From contig NZ_NESK01000004.1 of assembly GCF_003063415.1 (NCBI RefSeq), positions 62,001 through 126,000 on the forward strand: a DNA stretch of 64,000 bases, read 5' to 3'. The notes under the pieces are model-generated. The model worked only from the letters and a program-made list of their open reading frames with translations, made no database searches and was not told where the DNA came from. Of this stretch, positions 25,905-34,096 are shown piece by piece. Source of the stretch: Limnohabitans sp. 2KL-17. GTDB taxonomy: Bacteria; Pseudomonadota; Gammaproteobacteria; Burkholderiales; Burkholderiaceae_C. The position numbers and the translations under genes are program-made. Within the stretch, counting starts at the first letter, position 1. Every line of letters starts with the position of its first letter.

Positions 25905-28184
25905 ATGGACCCCATTGCCTTTCAGCCAACTGATGCCCAAAAAACGACCGATTGGCCAATGCCGGAGACATCCACACCCGACCTGCAAGCGCGTGACCCC
26001 CTGCTGGTCTGTCTGGCCCTGACTGCCAAAAAAATCGACCGCGAGGTCCATCTGTCGGCACTGCGCGCCGGTTTTGCCGTGGACGAAGAAGGCCGCATAC
26101 CCAAAAGTGCCTACCCTGACCTGGCGCAACTGCACGGCATGGTCGCGGTCTGGTCACGCACCCCCCTGAACCAGTTGCCCAGTTATGTCCTGCCCGTCAT
26201 CGTGCCACTGGTCGATGGCCGTGCCGTCGTGCTGATGTCTGTGGCGGGACAAACGGCCAAAGTGCTGATGGCCGATTCGGGTATGGCGGAAATCACCATG
26301 TCCTTGGACGAACTCCAACAATTGAGCTATGGCGAAATTTTGGTGGTGAAACCCGCCGCCCAAAAATCGGCCCATCAATTGGTTCCCTTCAAAGGCGAAG
26401 CGCTGGCATGGTTCTGGAACACGGTGTGGCGCTACAAAGGTTTTTACATCGAATCCATGATGGCGGCCGTGGTGGCCAATGTGCTCACGCTGGCGGCGGT
26501 TTTCTTTGCCATGAACGTGTATGACCGCGTGGTGCCCACCCAGGCCTACACCTCGTTGTGGACCCTGGCCATTGGCACGACGGTGGCCATTCTTCTGGAA
26601 TTTGGTACGCGATGGCTCAAGGCCCGCTTGGTGGACCTTGCTGGACGCAAGGCCGACCTGAGTTTGAATGCCACCTTGCTGCGCGAAATCATGGCCATCC
26701 GGCTGGAGCACCGGCCACAATCGATCGGCATCTTTGCCAGCTCGATGCGCGACTTTGAATCGCTGCGCGATTTCATGTCATCGGCCTCCATGGTGATGGT
26801 GGTGGACATGCCCTTCATCCTGATGTTCCTGGTGCTGATCGCATTCATTGGCGGTCCGATTGCCTGGATCCCTGCGGCCGCGGTGCCCATTTTGGTCATC
26901 GTCGGTTTATGGGCGCAAAGGCCTCTGATGCGGGCCATGCGCGAGAACATGAAAGAAAGCGGCGACAAGCAAAGCGTGCTGGTCGAATCACTTTTGAACC
27001 TGGAAATGCTCAAAGCCCATAACGCAGAAAGTTATCTGCAAAGACGATGGGAAAACGCCAATTTGGCCACCACCGATTCGTATAAAAAAATACGCTCACT
27101 CACCAACCTGATGCTCGGTCTGACCGCCACGGCCCAGCAACTGGTGACGGTCGGCATGGTGGTTTATGGCGTTTATCTGATTGGTGACAACACCCTCACA
27201 CTGGGTGGCCTGATCGCTTCGGTCATTTTGGCGGGTCGTGCCATTTCGCCATTGGGCAGCGTGATGGCGCTGGCCGCACGGTACCAGCAAGCGCGCAGTT
27301 CACTGGACACACTGGACGCCCTGATGAAACGCCCACGCGACCGCGATGGCTCACGCCGTTACGTGGTGCCCGAAAAAATTGCCGGCAGCTTGCGCGCCGA
27401 TGATCTGGAGTTTTCTTACCCCAGCGAGCAACCGATCCCGGTCATCCGCAAGCTGTCCATGAATCTGGCAGCCGGACAACACCTGGCATTGCTCGGCCGC
27501 ATTGGCAGCGGCAAAAGCACCTTGTTGCGTTTGCTGGCAGGTTTGTACACGCCACTGGGAGGCAGAGTGTCCATTGATGGGGTGGACCTGCAACAGATCG
27601 AGCCTGCCGAATTGCGCAGTCGCCTGGGTTATGTGGGGCAAGAGGCACAGCTTTTCTTGGGCACCTTGCGCGACAACCTGGTGCTGTCAGACAGTTGGAT
27701 CAGCGATGCGAGGGTGATCGACGTGCTGCAAAAACTCGACCTGTACAGCGTGGTGGCCGGCCATCCCAAAGGACTGGACATGCCCCTGACCGAGGCTGGC
27801 GGTGGCCTGTCAGGGGGGCAACGCCAATTGCTGGCCATTGCCAGGATGATGCTGCGTGACCCTGCGCTGGTATACCTGGACGAACCCACCTCGATGATGG
27901 ACCAAACCACCGAGGCCAAAGTTATCGAGGTGCTGGGCGCCTGGCTCAAAGGCCGCACCTTGGTGTTGTCAACACACCGACTGCAATTGCTGGTGTGGGT
28001 GGACCGCATCGCCTTGATGGACCATGGGCAAATCGTGCTCGAAGGCCCACGGGAAGACATGCTCAAAAAACTCTCTACAGGCGCCCCTCAAAAATCCGGC
28101 CCAAGCAAAGTGGCCAAGACACCGGTCAAACCTCAGGCCGCTGACGCATTGCCCAACCCGCCTGTGGCCCCTGCCGCTGTTTGA
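25905..28184 (+). CDS. Type I secretion ABC transporter with C39-like domain (LapB-like)
   Basis: A 759-residue inner-membrane exporter. Residues 25-150 form a C39-peptidase-like domain in which the usual catalytic cysteine position is replaced (ARDPLLVCLALT), so it should bind substrate rather than cleave it, as in HlyB and LapB. Residues 170-470 hold the transmembrane part (for example MMAAVVANVLTLAAVFFAMN). The nucleotide-binding domain has Walker A GRIGSGKSTLL (about 530), signature LSGGQRQ (about 635) and Walker B LVYLDEPTS (about 655). I choose the ATG at 25905, with AAGAG at a normal distance; a GTG at 25896 overlaps the tolC-like stop. Confidence 0.9.
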   Translation: MDPIAFQPTDAQKTTDWPMPETSTPDLQARDPLLVCLALTAKKIDREVHLSALRAGFAVDEEGRIPKSAYPDLAQLHGMVAVWSRTPLNQLPSYVLPVIVPLVDGRAVVLMSVAGQTAKVLMADSGMAEITMSLDELQQLSYGEILVVKPAAQKSAHQLVPFKGEALAWFWNTVWRYKGFYIESMMAAVVANVLTLAAVFFAMNVYDRVVPTQAYTSLWTLAIGTTVAILLEFGTRWLKARLVDLAGRKADLSLNATLLREIMAIRLEHRPQSIGIFASSMRDFESLRDFMSSASMVMVVDMPFILMFLVLIAFIGGPIAWIPAAAVPILVIVGLWAQRPLMRAMRENMKESGDKQSVLVESLLNLEMLKAHNAESYLQRRWENANLATTDSYKKIRSLTNLMLGLTATAQQLVTVGMVVYGVYLIGDNTLTLGGLIASVILAGRAISPLGSVMALAARYQQARSSLDTLDALMKRPRDRDGSRRYVVPEKIAGSLRADDLEFSYPSEQPIPVIRKLSMNLAAGQHLALLGRIGSGKSTLLRLLAGLYTPLGGRVSIDGVDLQQIEPAELRSRLGYVGQEAQLFLGTLRDNLVLSDSWISDARVIDVLQKLDLYSVVAGHPKGLDMPLTEAGGGLSGGQRQLLAIARMMLRDPALVYLDEPTSMMDQTTEAKVIEVLGAWLKGRTLVLSTHRLQLLVWVDRIALMDHGQIVLEGPREDMLKKLSTGAPQKSGPSKVAKTPVKPQAADALPNPPVAPAAV

Positions 28185-28201
28185 CGTTTTCAGGAATCCC
28201 C

Positions 28202-29428
28202 ATGTCAATTTTCAAGAAAAAGCCCAAGCACCTGGTCATCCCCGCTGGTTCAAGCATTGAAGACGACGAACGTCGAACCAGCCGAAATTTAGTCAGAGTC
28301 ATGGGCATGGTGGTAGTGGCAGCACTGCTGTGGGCCGCTACCTTCAGTCTGGACGAAGTGACCCGGGGTATGGGCAAAGTCATTCCATCGAGCCGCGAGC
28401 AAGTCATTCAGAGCCTGGATTCGGGCGTGTTGTCCGAATTGCTGGTGCGGGAAGGCGATGCCGTGGTGAAAGACCAAGTGCTGCTGCGCATCGACGATGC
28501 ACGCGCGGGCCCCGTTTATCGCGAGGCTCGTGAAAAATGGATCGCCTTGTCGGCACAGGCGGCAAGGCTGCAGGCAGAAGCCTACGGCACGCCCCTGCAG
28601 TTTCCGGCCCATGTGCAAAAAGCGCCTTCGGTCATGCGGCGCGAAACCCAGGCTTACCACGCGCGCAAACGCGCACTGGACGAACAAATGACGCCCATGC
28701 GTGAATCTCAGGCGCAACTGGCCAAAGAGCTGGCCTTGACCACCCCCCTGGTGGAGCAAGGCGTGATGTCTGAGGTGGAGTTGCTGCGCCTGAAGCGCCA
28801 ATACGCCGACATGCAATCGCACATGGCCGAACGGCAAAACAGATACCTGACCGATGCCAGCAACGAATGGGTCAAGGTCGAGTCGGAGTTGTCTCAAACA
28901 CGCGAAAACACCTTGGCCCGCGAAGATGCGCTCAAGAAAACTGTGATCCGGGCGCCCATGGACGGGATTGTGAAACACGTACAACAAACAACACTGGGCG
29001 CTGTCATTCAAAGCGGGCAAAGCATTCTGGAAATCGTGCCTGTCAAAGACGACATGCTGGTGGAGGCCTATGTCAAGCCATCTGAAGTGGCTTTTTTGCG
29101 GGTGAACCAGGCCGCCGTGGTGAAACTGACGGCCTTTGACTTCAACAAGTACGGCGGCCTGGAGGCGGTGCTGGACCACATCAGCCCAGACACCCTGCGC
29201 GATGAAAACAAACCCCGTAAGCCTGGCAGCGCTCCTGTTGATCTGGAAGAAGGCTACTACCGAATTTTGGTGCGCATCATTGACAAACGCATTGACCGCC
29301 ATGGCATGCGCATGAACGCCACACCAGGCATGACCGCCACCGTTGAGATCAAGACAGGGGAAAAAACCGTGCTGGAATATCTGCTGAGACCCTTGCAATC
29401 GATGACACAAGCCCTGCGTGAGCGTTGA
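28202..29428 (+). CDS. Type I secretion membrane-fusion protein (HlyD/LapC-like)
   Basis: A 408-residue periplasmic adaptor with one N-terminal membrane helix (residues about 37-57), a lipoyl half-motif (SGVLSELLVREGDAVVKDQV), a long alpha-hairpin (about 105-250) and the C-terminal HlyD beta domain (IRAPMDGIVKHV, VEAYVKPSEVAFL). It links the ABC exporter to the TolC-like channel. AGGA precedes the ATG at 28202; a TTG at 28181 is less likely. It is 17 bases from the ABC gene. Confidence 0.9.
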   Translation: MSIFKKKPKHLVIPAGSSIEDDERRTSRNLVRVMGMVVVAALLWAATFSLDEVTRGMGKVIPSSREQVIQSLDSGVLSELLVREGDAVVKDQVLLRIDDARAGPVYREAREKWIALSAQAARLQAEAYGTPLQFPAHVQKAPSVMRRETQAYHARKRALDEQMTPMRESQAQLAKELALTTPLVEQGVMSEVELLRLKRQYADMQSHMAERQNRYLTDASNEWVKVESELSQTRENTLAREDALKKTVIRAPMDGIVKHVQQTTLGAVIQSGQSILEIVPVKDDMLVEAYVKPSEVAFLRVNQAAVVKLTAFDFNKYGGLEAVLDHISPDTLRDENKPRKPGSAPVDLEEGYYRILVRIIDKRIDRHGMRMNATPGMTATVEIKTGEKTVLEYLLRPLQSMTQALRER

Positions 29429-29448
29429 AGCAAACTCTGGAGACAATC

Positions 29449-30198
29449 ATGAGTGGCATCGTTGGGATCGTGGCAACACACAACACCGTGCCCGGCTTGC
29501 TGCAAAGCCTGCAGCAAATGGAAGAACCTGGCCACAACAGCTGTGGGCTCGTGGTGCATGGCCTGCAGGGCCAAACCAACAGCCCTGCGCGGCTGCACCG
29601 ACACCGCCGGGTACAGCGCGCATCAGCATGGATGGCGCAGATGGCCCAATCGGGCAAGCCTGAATTGAACGGACTGCAAGGCTTGATCGGCATGGGCCAC
29701 TCCGGGCAGACACCCTCCATGGCGTCACAGGCCTTGCCCCATGTATTGCCCTGTATGAGCCACGGCCCAAATGCCCATTTGAACAGTCCCGCTCGGGTCG
29801 CGGTGGTGTTGCATGGCCCGCTGCAGGGCTCAGATGCGCTGCGCGAGGCCTTGCTTGAACGGGATTACGGATTCAAAAGTAACAGTGTTGCCGAAATGCT
29901 GGCGCATCTGATCGACGCAACTTACCAAAGTGACCCGGCACAAGCCGTTTACAGGGTCTTGGAGTTGCTGCAAGGGCCATTGGCCATGGGGGTGATGTTC
30001 AACGCTCATCCCAAAAAAATGTTTGTGGCTCAGCGTGGCAAGCCACTTTATTGGGGATCAGGGCCAGCTCACACGGCATGGGCCAGCACCCCTGCTGCAC
30101 TTCCCAAAAATACAAGCGACCTGAACCCATTGTGCGCAGGGCAGGTGCTTGAAATTTTGTCCTCAGAATCTGGCATTTCACACCAGCTTCACGCCTAA
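29449..30198 (+). CDS. Class II glutaminase-fold protein with Ser in place of Cys2
   Basis: A 249-residue protein whose start, MSGIVGIVATHN, and the later PGHNSCGLVVHG match the N-terminal Ntn-hydrolase glutaminase domain of GlmS/PurF-type amidotransferases (MCGIVG, RGYDSAGL). The nucleophilic Cys2 is Ser here. LIGMGHSGQTPS and VVLHGPLQGSD occupy the places of the glutamine-binding and later strands. No synthase domain follows. The protein may be a dead binding domain or an Ntn enzyme using Ser. It lies 20 bases after the HlyD gene with GGAG before the ATG, so it belongs to the secretion operon. A role in modifying or sensing the exported proteins is speculation. Confidence 0.7.
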   Translation: MSGIVGIVATHNTVPGLLQSLQQMEEPGHNSCGLVVHGLQGQTNSPARLHRHRRVQRASAWMAQMAQSGKPELNGLQGLIGMGHSGQTPSMASQALPHVLPCMSHGPNAHLNSPARVAVVLHGPLQGSDALREALLERDYGFKSNSVAEMLAHLIDATYQSDPAQAVYRVLELLQGPLAMGVMFNAHPKKMFVAQRGKPLYWGSGPAHTAWASTPAALPKNTSDLNPLCAGQVLEILSSESGISHQLHA

Positions 30199-30344
30199 AT
30201 ATTTAGCAATAAATACACCCTTGAATACAGCTGGTTTTACACAGCCAGGTGTAGTCGAATTGACCAAAAGATCAATTCAAAAAAACCCCCTTGTCTTTCA
30301 AAATGAATTTGCTTCGCGGTGCTCAGGCATTGACCGAAGTTGAA

Positions 30345-30397
30345 GCTGTCGACGAATTTTTGATCTGAAAATTCTTCAGATCGCGACTAACGACAGC
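30345..30397 (+). promoter_or_regulatory. Nested-stem leader structure upstream of the Gln-rich gene
   Basis: Outer stem GCTGTCG (30345-30351) with CGACAGC (30391-30397) encloses inner stem GATCTGAA-AATTC-TTCAGATC (30362-30382). Both stems are perfect. It ends 33 bases before the ATG at 30430, so it would lie in the 5' leader. It does not look like a terminator because no U-tract follows. The rest of the gap (30199-30344) is AT-rich and holds a further 7-bp hairpin at 30257-30278, and no gene. Confidence 0.4.
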
Positions 30398-30429
30398 CAA
30401 TTCATGACTGAAATATCTAAGGAAATACG

Positions 30430-30972
30430 ATGAAAAAAACACATGCAAAGCATCTTGGTGTGCTGCTGCTCTTGTTTTCATGCGCAAGCATTCATGCCGC
30501 TGGTGGCGCAAGCGGGGGTGGCAGTGGCGGCTCTGGTGGAGGCTCGGGTGGAGGCTCGGGTGGCGCTTCGGGGCCTGGTTCTGGCGGACCTTCAGGCACA
30601 GCCTACGGCGCAGGGCCAGCATCGTCTAAAGGGACCGCAACAGCCACACAGACGCGAGACCAAATGCGCACACAAGAGCAAACACTCGCACAAACACAAA
30701 CACAAATGCGCAGCCAAGAACAAATCCTCAACCAAACAAGAAGCCAATTGCAATTGCAAGATCAGTTGCTGAGTCGAACCAGGGCACAAATACAAAATCA
30801 CGCCCAAGACACACCGGCAGTTCAGCAACAACTGAGAACGCAGGAGCAACAACAAATGCGCACGATGGATCAGTTGCGCGAACAAGAACAGCTCCAGACA
30901 AAAATGCGAGATCAGTTGCTGTTGCAAGACCAGACACAACAACAATTGCGTGACCAACTCAGAACACGGTGA
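30430..30972 (+). CDS. Exported Gly-rich / Gln-Arg-Thr-rich protein
   Basis: A 180-residue protein of unknown function. It has a classical signal peptide (KK, then LGVLLLLFSCASIHA, cleavage probable after HAA). A Gly/Ser stretch covers residues 25-55, and a low-complexity C-terminal two-thirds has a heptad-like repeat of Gln, Arg, Thr and Leu (DQMRTQEQTLAQTQTQ; LREQEQLQTKMRDQLLLQ), probably a long helix or coiled coil. AAGGA precedes the ATG. The neighbouring RTX protein carries a similar Gly/Ser tract. The contrast between a Sec signal here and no Sec signal on its neighbours suggests a periplasmic or outer-surface helper. Confidence 0.65.
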   Translation: MKKTHAKHLGVLLLLFSCASIHAAGGASGGGSGGSGGGSGGGSGGASGPGSGGPSGTAYGAGPASSKGTATATQTRDQMRTQEQTLAQTQTQMRSQEQILNQTRSQLQLQDQLLSRTRAQIQNHAQDTPAVQQQLRTQEQQQMRTMDQLREQEQLQTKMRDQLLLQDQTQQQLRDQLRTR

Positions 30973-30979
30973 CCCAATT

Positions 30980-30998
30980 TCGCCATTTTCTATGGCGA
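30980..30998 (+). terminator. Short hairpin between the Gln-rich gene and the RTX gene
   Basis: TCGCCAT-TTTCT-ATGGCGA is a perfect 7-bp stem just after the stop codon at 30972. No U-tract follows, so it may only attenuate or protect the mRNA 3' end. The role is uncertain. Confidence 0.35.
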
Positions 30999-31060
30999 TC
31001 GAGGTGGTCAAGCACTCGGTTGGCCATCATTTTGAAACTTGAAACAGAAAAGGGAAAATC

Positions 31061-33019
31061 ATGAAAAATTCTAAATATTCGTCCAACTCGAAGAACACAG
31101 AGCCTTTCGATTCACTTGAACCAGTCGGTCTAGTGTCCGTTGCTGCCCATAGCGCTAGAGGTGGCAGTGGCAGTGGCAGTGGTAGTGGTAGCGGCGGTTC
31201 TGGCGGTGGAGGCGGTAGCGGCGTGGGTGGCGGTGGCAGCGGTGGAGGTGGATCTGGCGGTGGATCTGGCGAAGGCGGAGGCAGCGGATCCGGTGGTGGG
31301 AAACCTGATGGCGCAGGCAGCAAAAAAGGGGATCTCTACGGCGACCAATACGTGCTGCTGCGGGATGTGGACCCTACCAATGGCGACGGAAATGGCGAAC
31401 CATTGCTGGATGCCAATGGCCAGCCCATTCTTGTAGGAACAAATGGCGTTCCCATTTATTTTGTAGCCAACACCGATGGTGACTACGAGATTCCACCCGA
31501 CCAACTGCAATTTGCACAAACCGTCGAACTGGAACGTGCCAACGTGGCACGTGCCCCTGACAAAGTGATGCTGAAATCGCTGAATGTGGCGCTTGAAAAA
31601 ATAGAGACTGCAACAGTTGTCTCTGTCGACCCGGCTGGTCGCATCGTCTGCGATGATGTGACCATCGACTCACCGCTCGAAAATCTGGCGCTTTATCAAT
31701 ACCTGATGACCGCTGGTGACGATTCCTCCTGGCCCGCAGTGACTGCACATTGGCCGGATGAATTGAAGGCGCTTTTAGGGGGGAATAGCAGCGCGCCTGA
31801 CTGGGACCCTTCAAGTCTTCTGGGCGCCGCCTTCTCCAAAGAATCGCCCATTAGTCTGGACGCCGTTCTTTACCAAAACAGCGTGCTCGGGGTCAATACG
31901 GTGTTGCAGGTCGAAGGTGATTTGCAAGTGACCTACTTTGACTTCACCAATGGCAACCAGGAAAGCTACAACTACGACCGTGAAGCACGCTTTGAAGGCA
32001 CTTGGTTGCAGTGGTACGAAGACACCAATGGCGATCCGAACAACCTGGAATTGGTCCAAAAGAGCCTGCTGGAAGCAGTCTTCGAAAACACTGCATGGAC
32101 CGATAGCTATCTGGCCCTGAGCGTTGATGGCAAAACCTTTGAAAGCAGGAGTGCCACCACATCGGGTGTGAACGATTTTGCGCAAGCTGCTGATGACGCA
32201 CGCGCAGTGATTAATTTCATGCACGAAACAGGTGCTGTCCAAATCGCTGAACCTGTTATGCCCCTTGCTGAACCGGCCATGGCACTGAGCGCAGACGAGT
32301 TGAGTATGGTCAGCGCCCTGTCTGAAGACAGCGAAGGTCATGAAGAAGGCGATGACGGCGAGCATGGAGATGGCAGCTCAGTGATCACAGGCACCCAGTT
32401 TGATGACCTCATTGAAACCGGTGGTGGACGGCAAACCATCACCACCGGTAATGGCCAGGACGAAGTCTGGGCTGGCGGCGGACCCGACACGGTAGACACC
32501 GGCAATGGCAAAGACCTGTTGATGGGTGAAGGAGGGCCTGATGTATTGATGGGCGGCAATGGCAAAGACGTTTTGATCGGTGGCGCAGGACCAGACACCC
32601 TCTCCGGTGGCCATGGTGCCGATGTGTTCGTCTACACGGCGAACGGTGACGCCCCTGCACGCGGAGGCTCAGATGGCGGGGGGGGGCATGAGGATGAGGG
32701 GGGCCATGATGACGCGACGGTCATGAGCGATGGTCACGCGGACGATGGCGGAGACTCTGGCCATGAAGGGGGCCGCATGGAGACCATCACCGACTTCGAA
32801 GTCGCTGTTGACCGCATTGATTTCAGCGCCTTCGGCTCGGTTTTGGAATTTTCAGAAGGACCACAAGCCAATGCCATTTGGGCAGAGCAACAGATGGCGG
32901 ACACTTTGGTTTTTGTGGATACCAACGGCAATGTATCAGGCGGCAACCCGGCTGAAATTTCCATCCTGCTGATGGGCGTCAACGCCACCAGCCTTGATAT
33001 GGAAAATTTTATAGTTTGA
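31061..33019 (+). CDS. RTX-type calcium-binding protein exported by type I secretion
   Basis: A 652-residue protein without a Sec signal. Residues 34-90 are almost pure Gly/Ser. The region to about 430 is a unique acidic domain with DxDGN-like loops. Residues 440-525 hold RTX nonapeptide repeats (GGNGKDVLIGGAGPDTLSGG). A His/Asp/Gly-rich insert (about 527-572) separates them from the C-terminal secretion domain (ETITDFEVAVDRIDFSAFG). RTX repeats plus this C-terminus are the hallmark of T1SS substrates, and the exporter genes lie 1.6 kb upstream. AAGGGAAA precedes the ATG. Activity unknown; a structural or adhesive role is more likely than a toxin because no enzymatic domain is visible. Confidence 0.85.
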   Translation: MKNSKYSSNSKNTEPFDSLEPVGLVSVAAHSARGGSGSGSGSGSGGSGGGGGSGVGGGGSGGGGSGGGSGEGGGSGSGGGKPDGAGSKKGDLYGDQYVLLRDVDPTNGDGNGEPLLDANGQPILVGTNGVPIYFVANTDGDYEIPPDQLQFAQTVELERANVARAPDKVMLKSLNVALEKIETATVVSVDPAGRIVCDDVTIDSPLENLALYQYLMTAGDDSSWPAVTAHWPDELKALLGGNSSAPDWDPSSLLGAAFSKESPISLDAVLYQNSVLGVNTVLQVEGDLQVTYFDFTNGNQESYNYDREARFEGTWLQWYEDTNGDPNNLELVQKSLLEAVFENTAWTDSYLALSVDGKTFESRSATTSGVNDFAQAADDARAVINFMHETGAVQIAEPVMPLAEPAMALSADELSMVSALSEDSEGHEEGDDGEHGDGSSVITGTQFDDLIETGGGRQTITTGNGQDEVWAGGGPDTVDTGNGKDLLMGEGGPDVLMGGNGKDVLIGGAGPDTLSGGHGADVFVYTANGDAPARGGSDGGGGHEDEGGHDDATVMSDGHADDGGDSGHEGGRMETITDFEVAVDRIDFSAFGSVLEFSEGPQANAIWAEQQMADTLVFVDTNGNVSGGNPAEISILLMGVNATSLDMENFIV

Positions 33020-33030
33020 TGGCGCAGTGA

Positions 33031-33093
33031 GTGCATCAGGCGGGTCAAGTAATGACTCGCCTGATTGCACCTGAAGGTGCCATTTTGAATGGC
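33031..33093. terminator. Bidirectional terminator region between RTX gene and tadC
   Basis: A long hairpin (33031-33047 with 33053-33070, loop AGTAA, one bulged T and one G-T pair) is followed by a second stem GCCATT-TTG-AATGGC (33079-33093). It lies between convergent transcription units, so it probably ends both. Confidence 0.7.
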
Positions 33094-33139
33094 AAAAGTA
33101 CCCTGTTGCCATTTACCAGTGCAACACTGCTTTGGGGGC

Positions 33140-34087
33140 TCAAGAATTGACCAATGGGAAGAAATGCTCAGTGATGCTGATCACCACAGGCCCTAACAAG
33201 ACCGTCATCAGCGCAGGAAATACACAAAAAATCAAAGGGATCAGCAATTTGACGGGGAGTTTGGCAGCCGCCTCTTCAGCGATCAATCGCCGCTTGGTTC
33301 TGAGCGCATCCGAATGGACTTCCAGCGATTCGGCAATGCTGCTGCCAAATCGATCGGCCTGAATCAGCATCGACACCAGTCCTTCAATATCAGGCAAGCC
33401 CATGCGTTGGGACAAGTGCCGCAATGCATCAGCTCGCGAAGACCCCGCCCGCAACTCAAGCCCCGTCAAGGCAAACTCATCTGAGAGCTGGGGATAAGAC
33501 AATCGCATCTCGCGCCCCACCCTTTCCAGTGCGGCATCCAGGCCCAAACCGGCCTGCACACACAAGCGCATCAAATCGAGCGCATCCGGCACCGCATGAA
33601 ACAAAATCTTGTGCTGTTTACTCACCAAAACATGCAATACGACGTTGGGTATGTAATAACCCACGGCAGCCGCGGCCATCATGCTGGTCCAAAAAAAGAG
33701 ATCGTCTTTTTGAACCGAAAAAACCCACATCAGCAGCCACAAAATGCCGGGCAACAAAAATGTCAGCAATGTTTTAAAACCCAAATACACAGAACTCACC
33801 ATGCTGGATCGAAGACCGGCATTCAGAAATTTGATCTGTAAATCCGATGGCTCCATGGCATCCTCCGAATTTGGAGAGCCCGCCCAAGGCCCCAACCACA
33901 ACAGCAAGTCGGTCATTTTTCGTTGCAAACGGTTGAGCCATGCATTGGCTTGAGGTTGGGCATGATGGATCAAATTCATGCGCCGCTTATCCAGATCACT
34001 GGGAACCCATTGGGCCAATGCCATATAGATCAAAGAAGCAACAAGCAAGAAAAGAGAGATCAAAAAAATGATATTCAAAGTAGACAT
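33140..34087 (-). CDS. tadC: TadC, Tad pilus inner-membrane protein (GspF family)
   Basis: A 315-residue protein with a GspF domain in its C-terminal half (VPDALDLMRLCVQAGLGLDAALERV; LSQRMGLPDIEGLVSMLIQADRFGSSIAESL, described here in parts) and four membrane segments, at residues about 5-27, 105-150 and 280-305. With TadB it forms the inner-membrane platform of the Flp pilus machine. It is the last gene of the minus-strand tad operon, 9 bases after tadB. Confidence 0.9.
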   Translation of the reverse strand: MSTLNIIFLISLFLLVASLIYMALAQWVPSDLDKRRMNLIHHAQPQANAWLNRLQRKMTDLLLWLGPWAGSPNSEDAMEPSDLQIKFLNAGLRSSMVSSVYLGFKTLLTFLLPGILWLLMWVFSVQKDDLFFWTSMMAAAAVGYYIPNVVLHVLVSKQHKILFHAVPDALDLMRLCVQAGLGLDAALERVGREMRLSYPQLSDEFALTGLELRAGSSRADALRHLSQRMGLPDIEGLVSMLIQADRFGSSIAESLEVHSDALRTKRRLIAEEAAAKLPVKLLIPLIFCVFPALMTVLLGPVVISITEHFFPLVNS

Positions 34088-34096
34088 GTGACTCTT

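Noticed and set aside
30257-30278. Hairpin GAATTGA...TCAATTC as a terminator of the glutaminase-fold gene
   Set aside because: It is followed by A and C runs, so neither strand shows the stem-plus-U-tract order.
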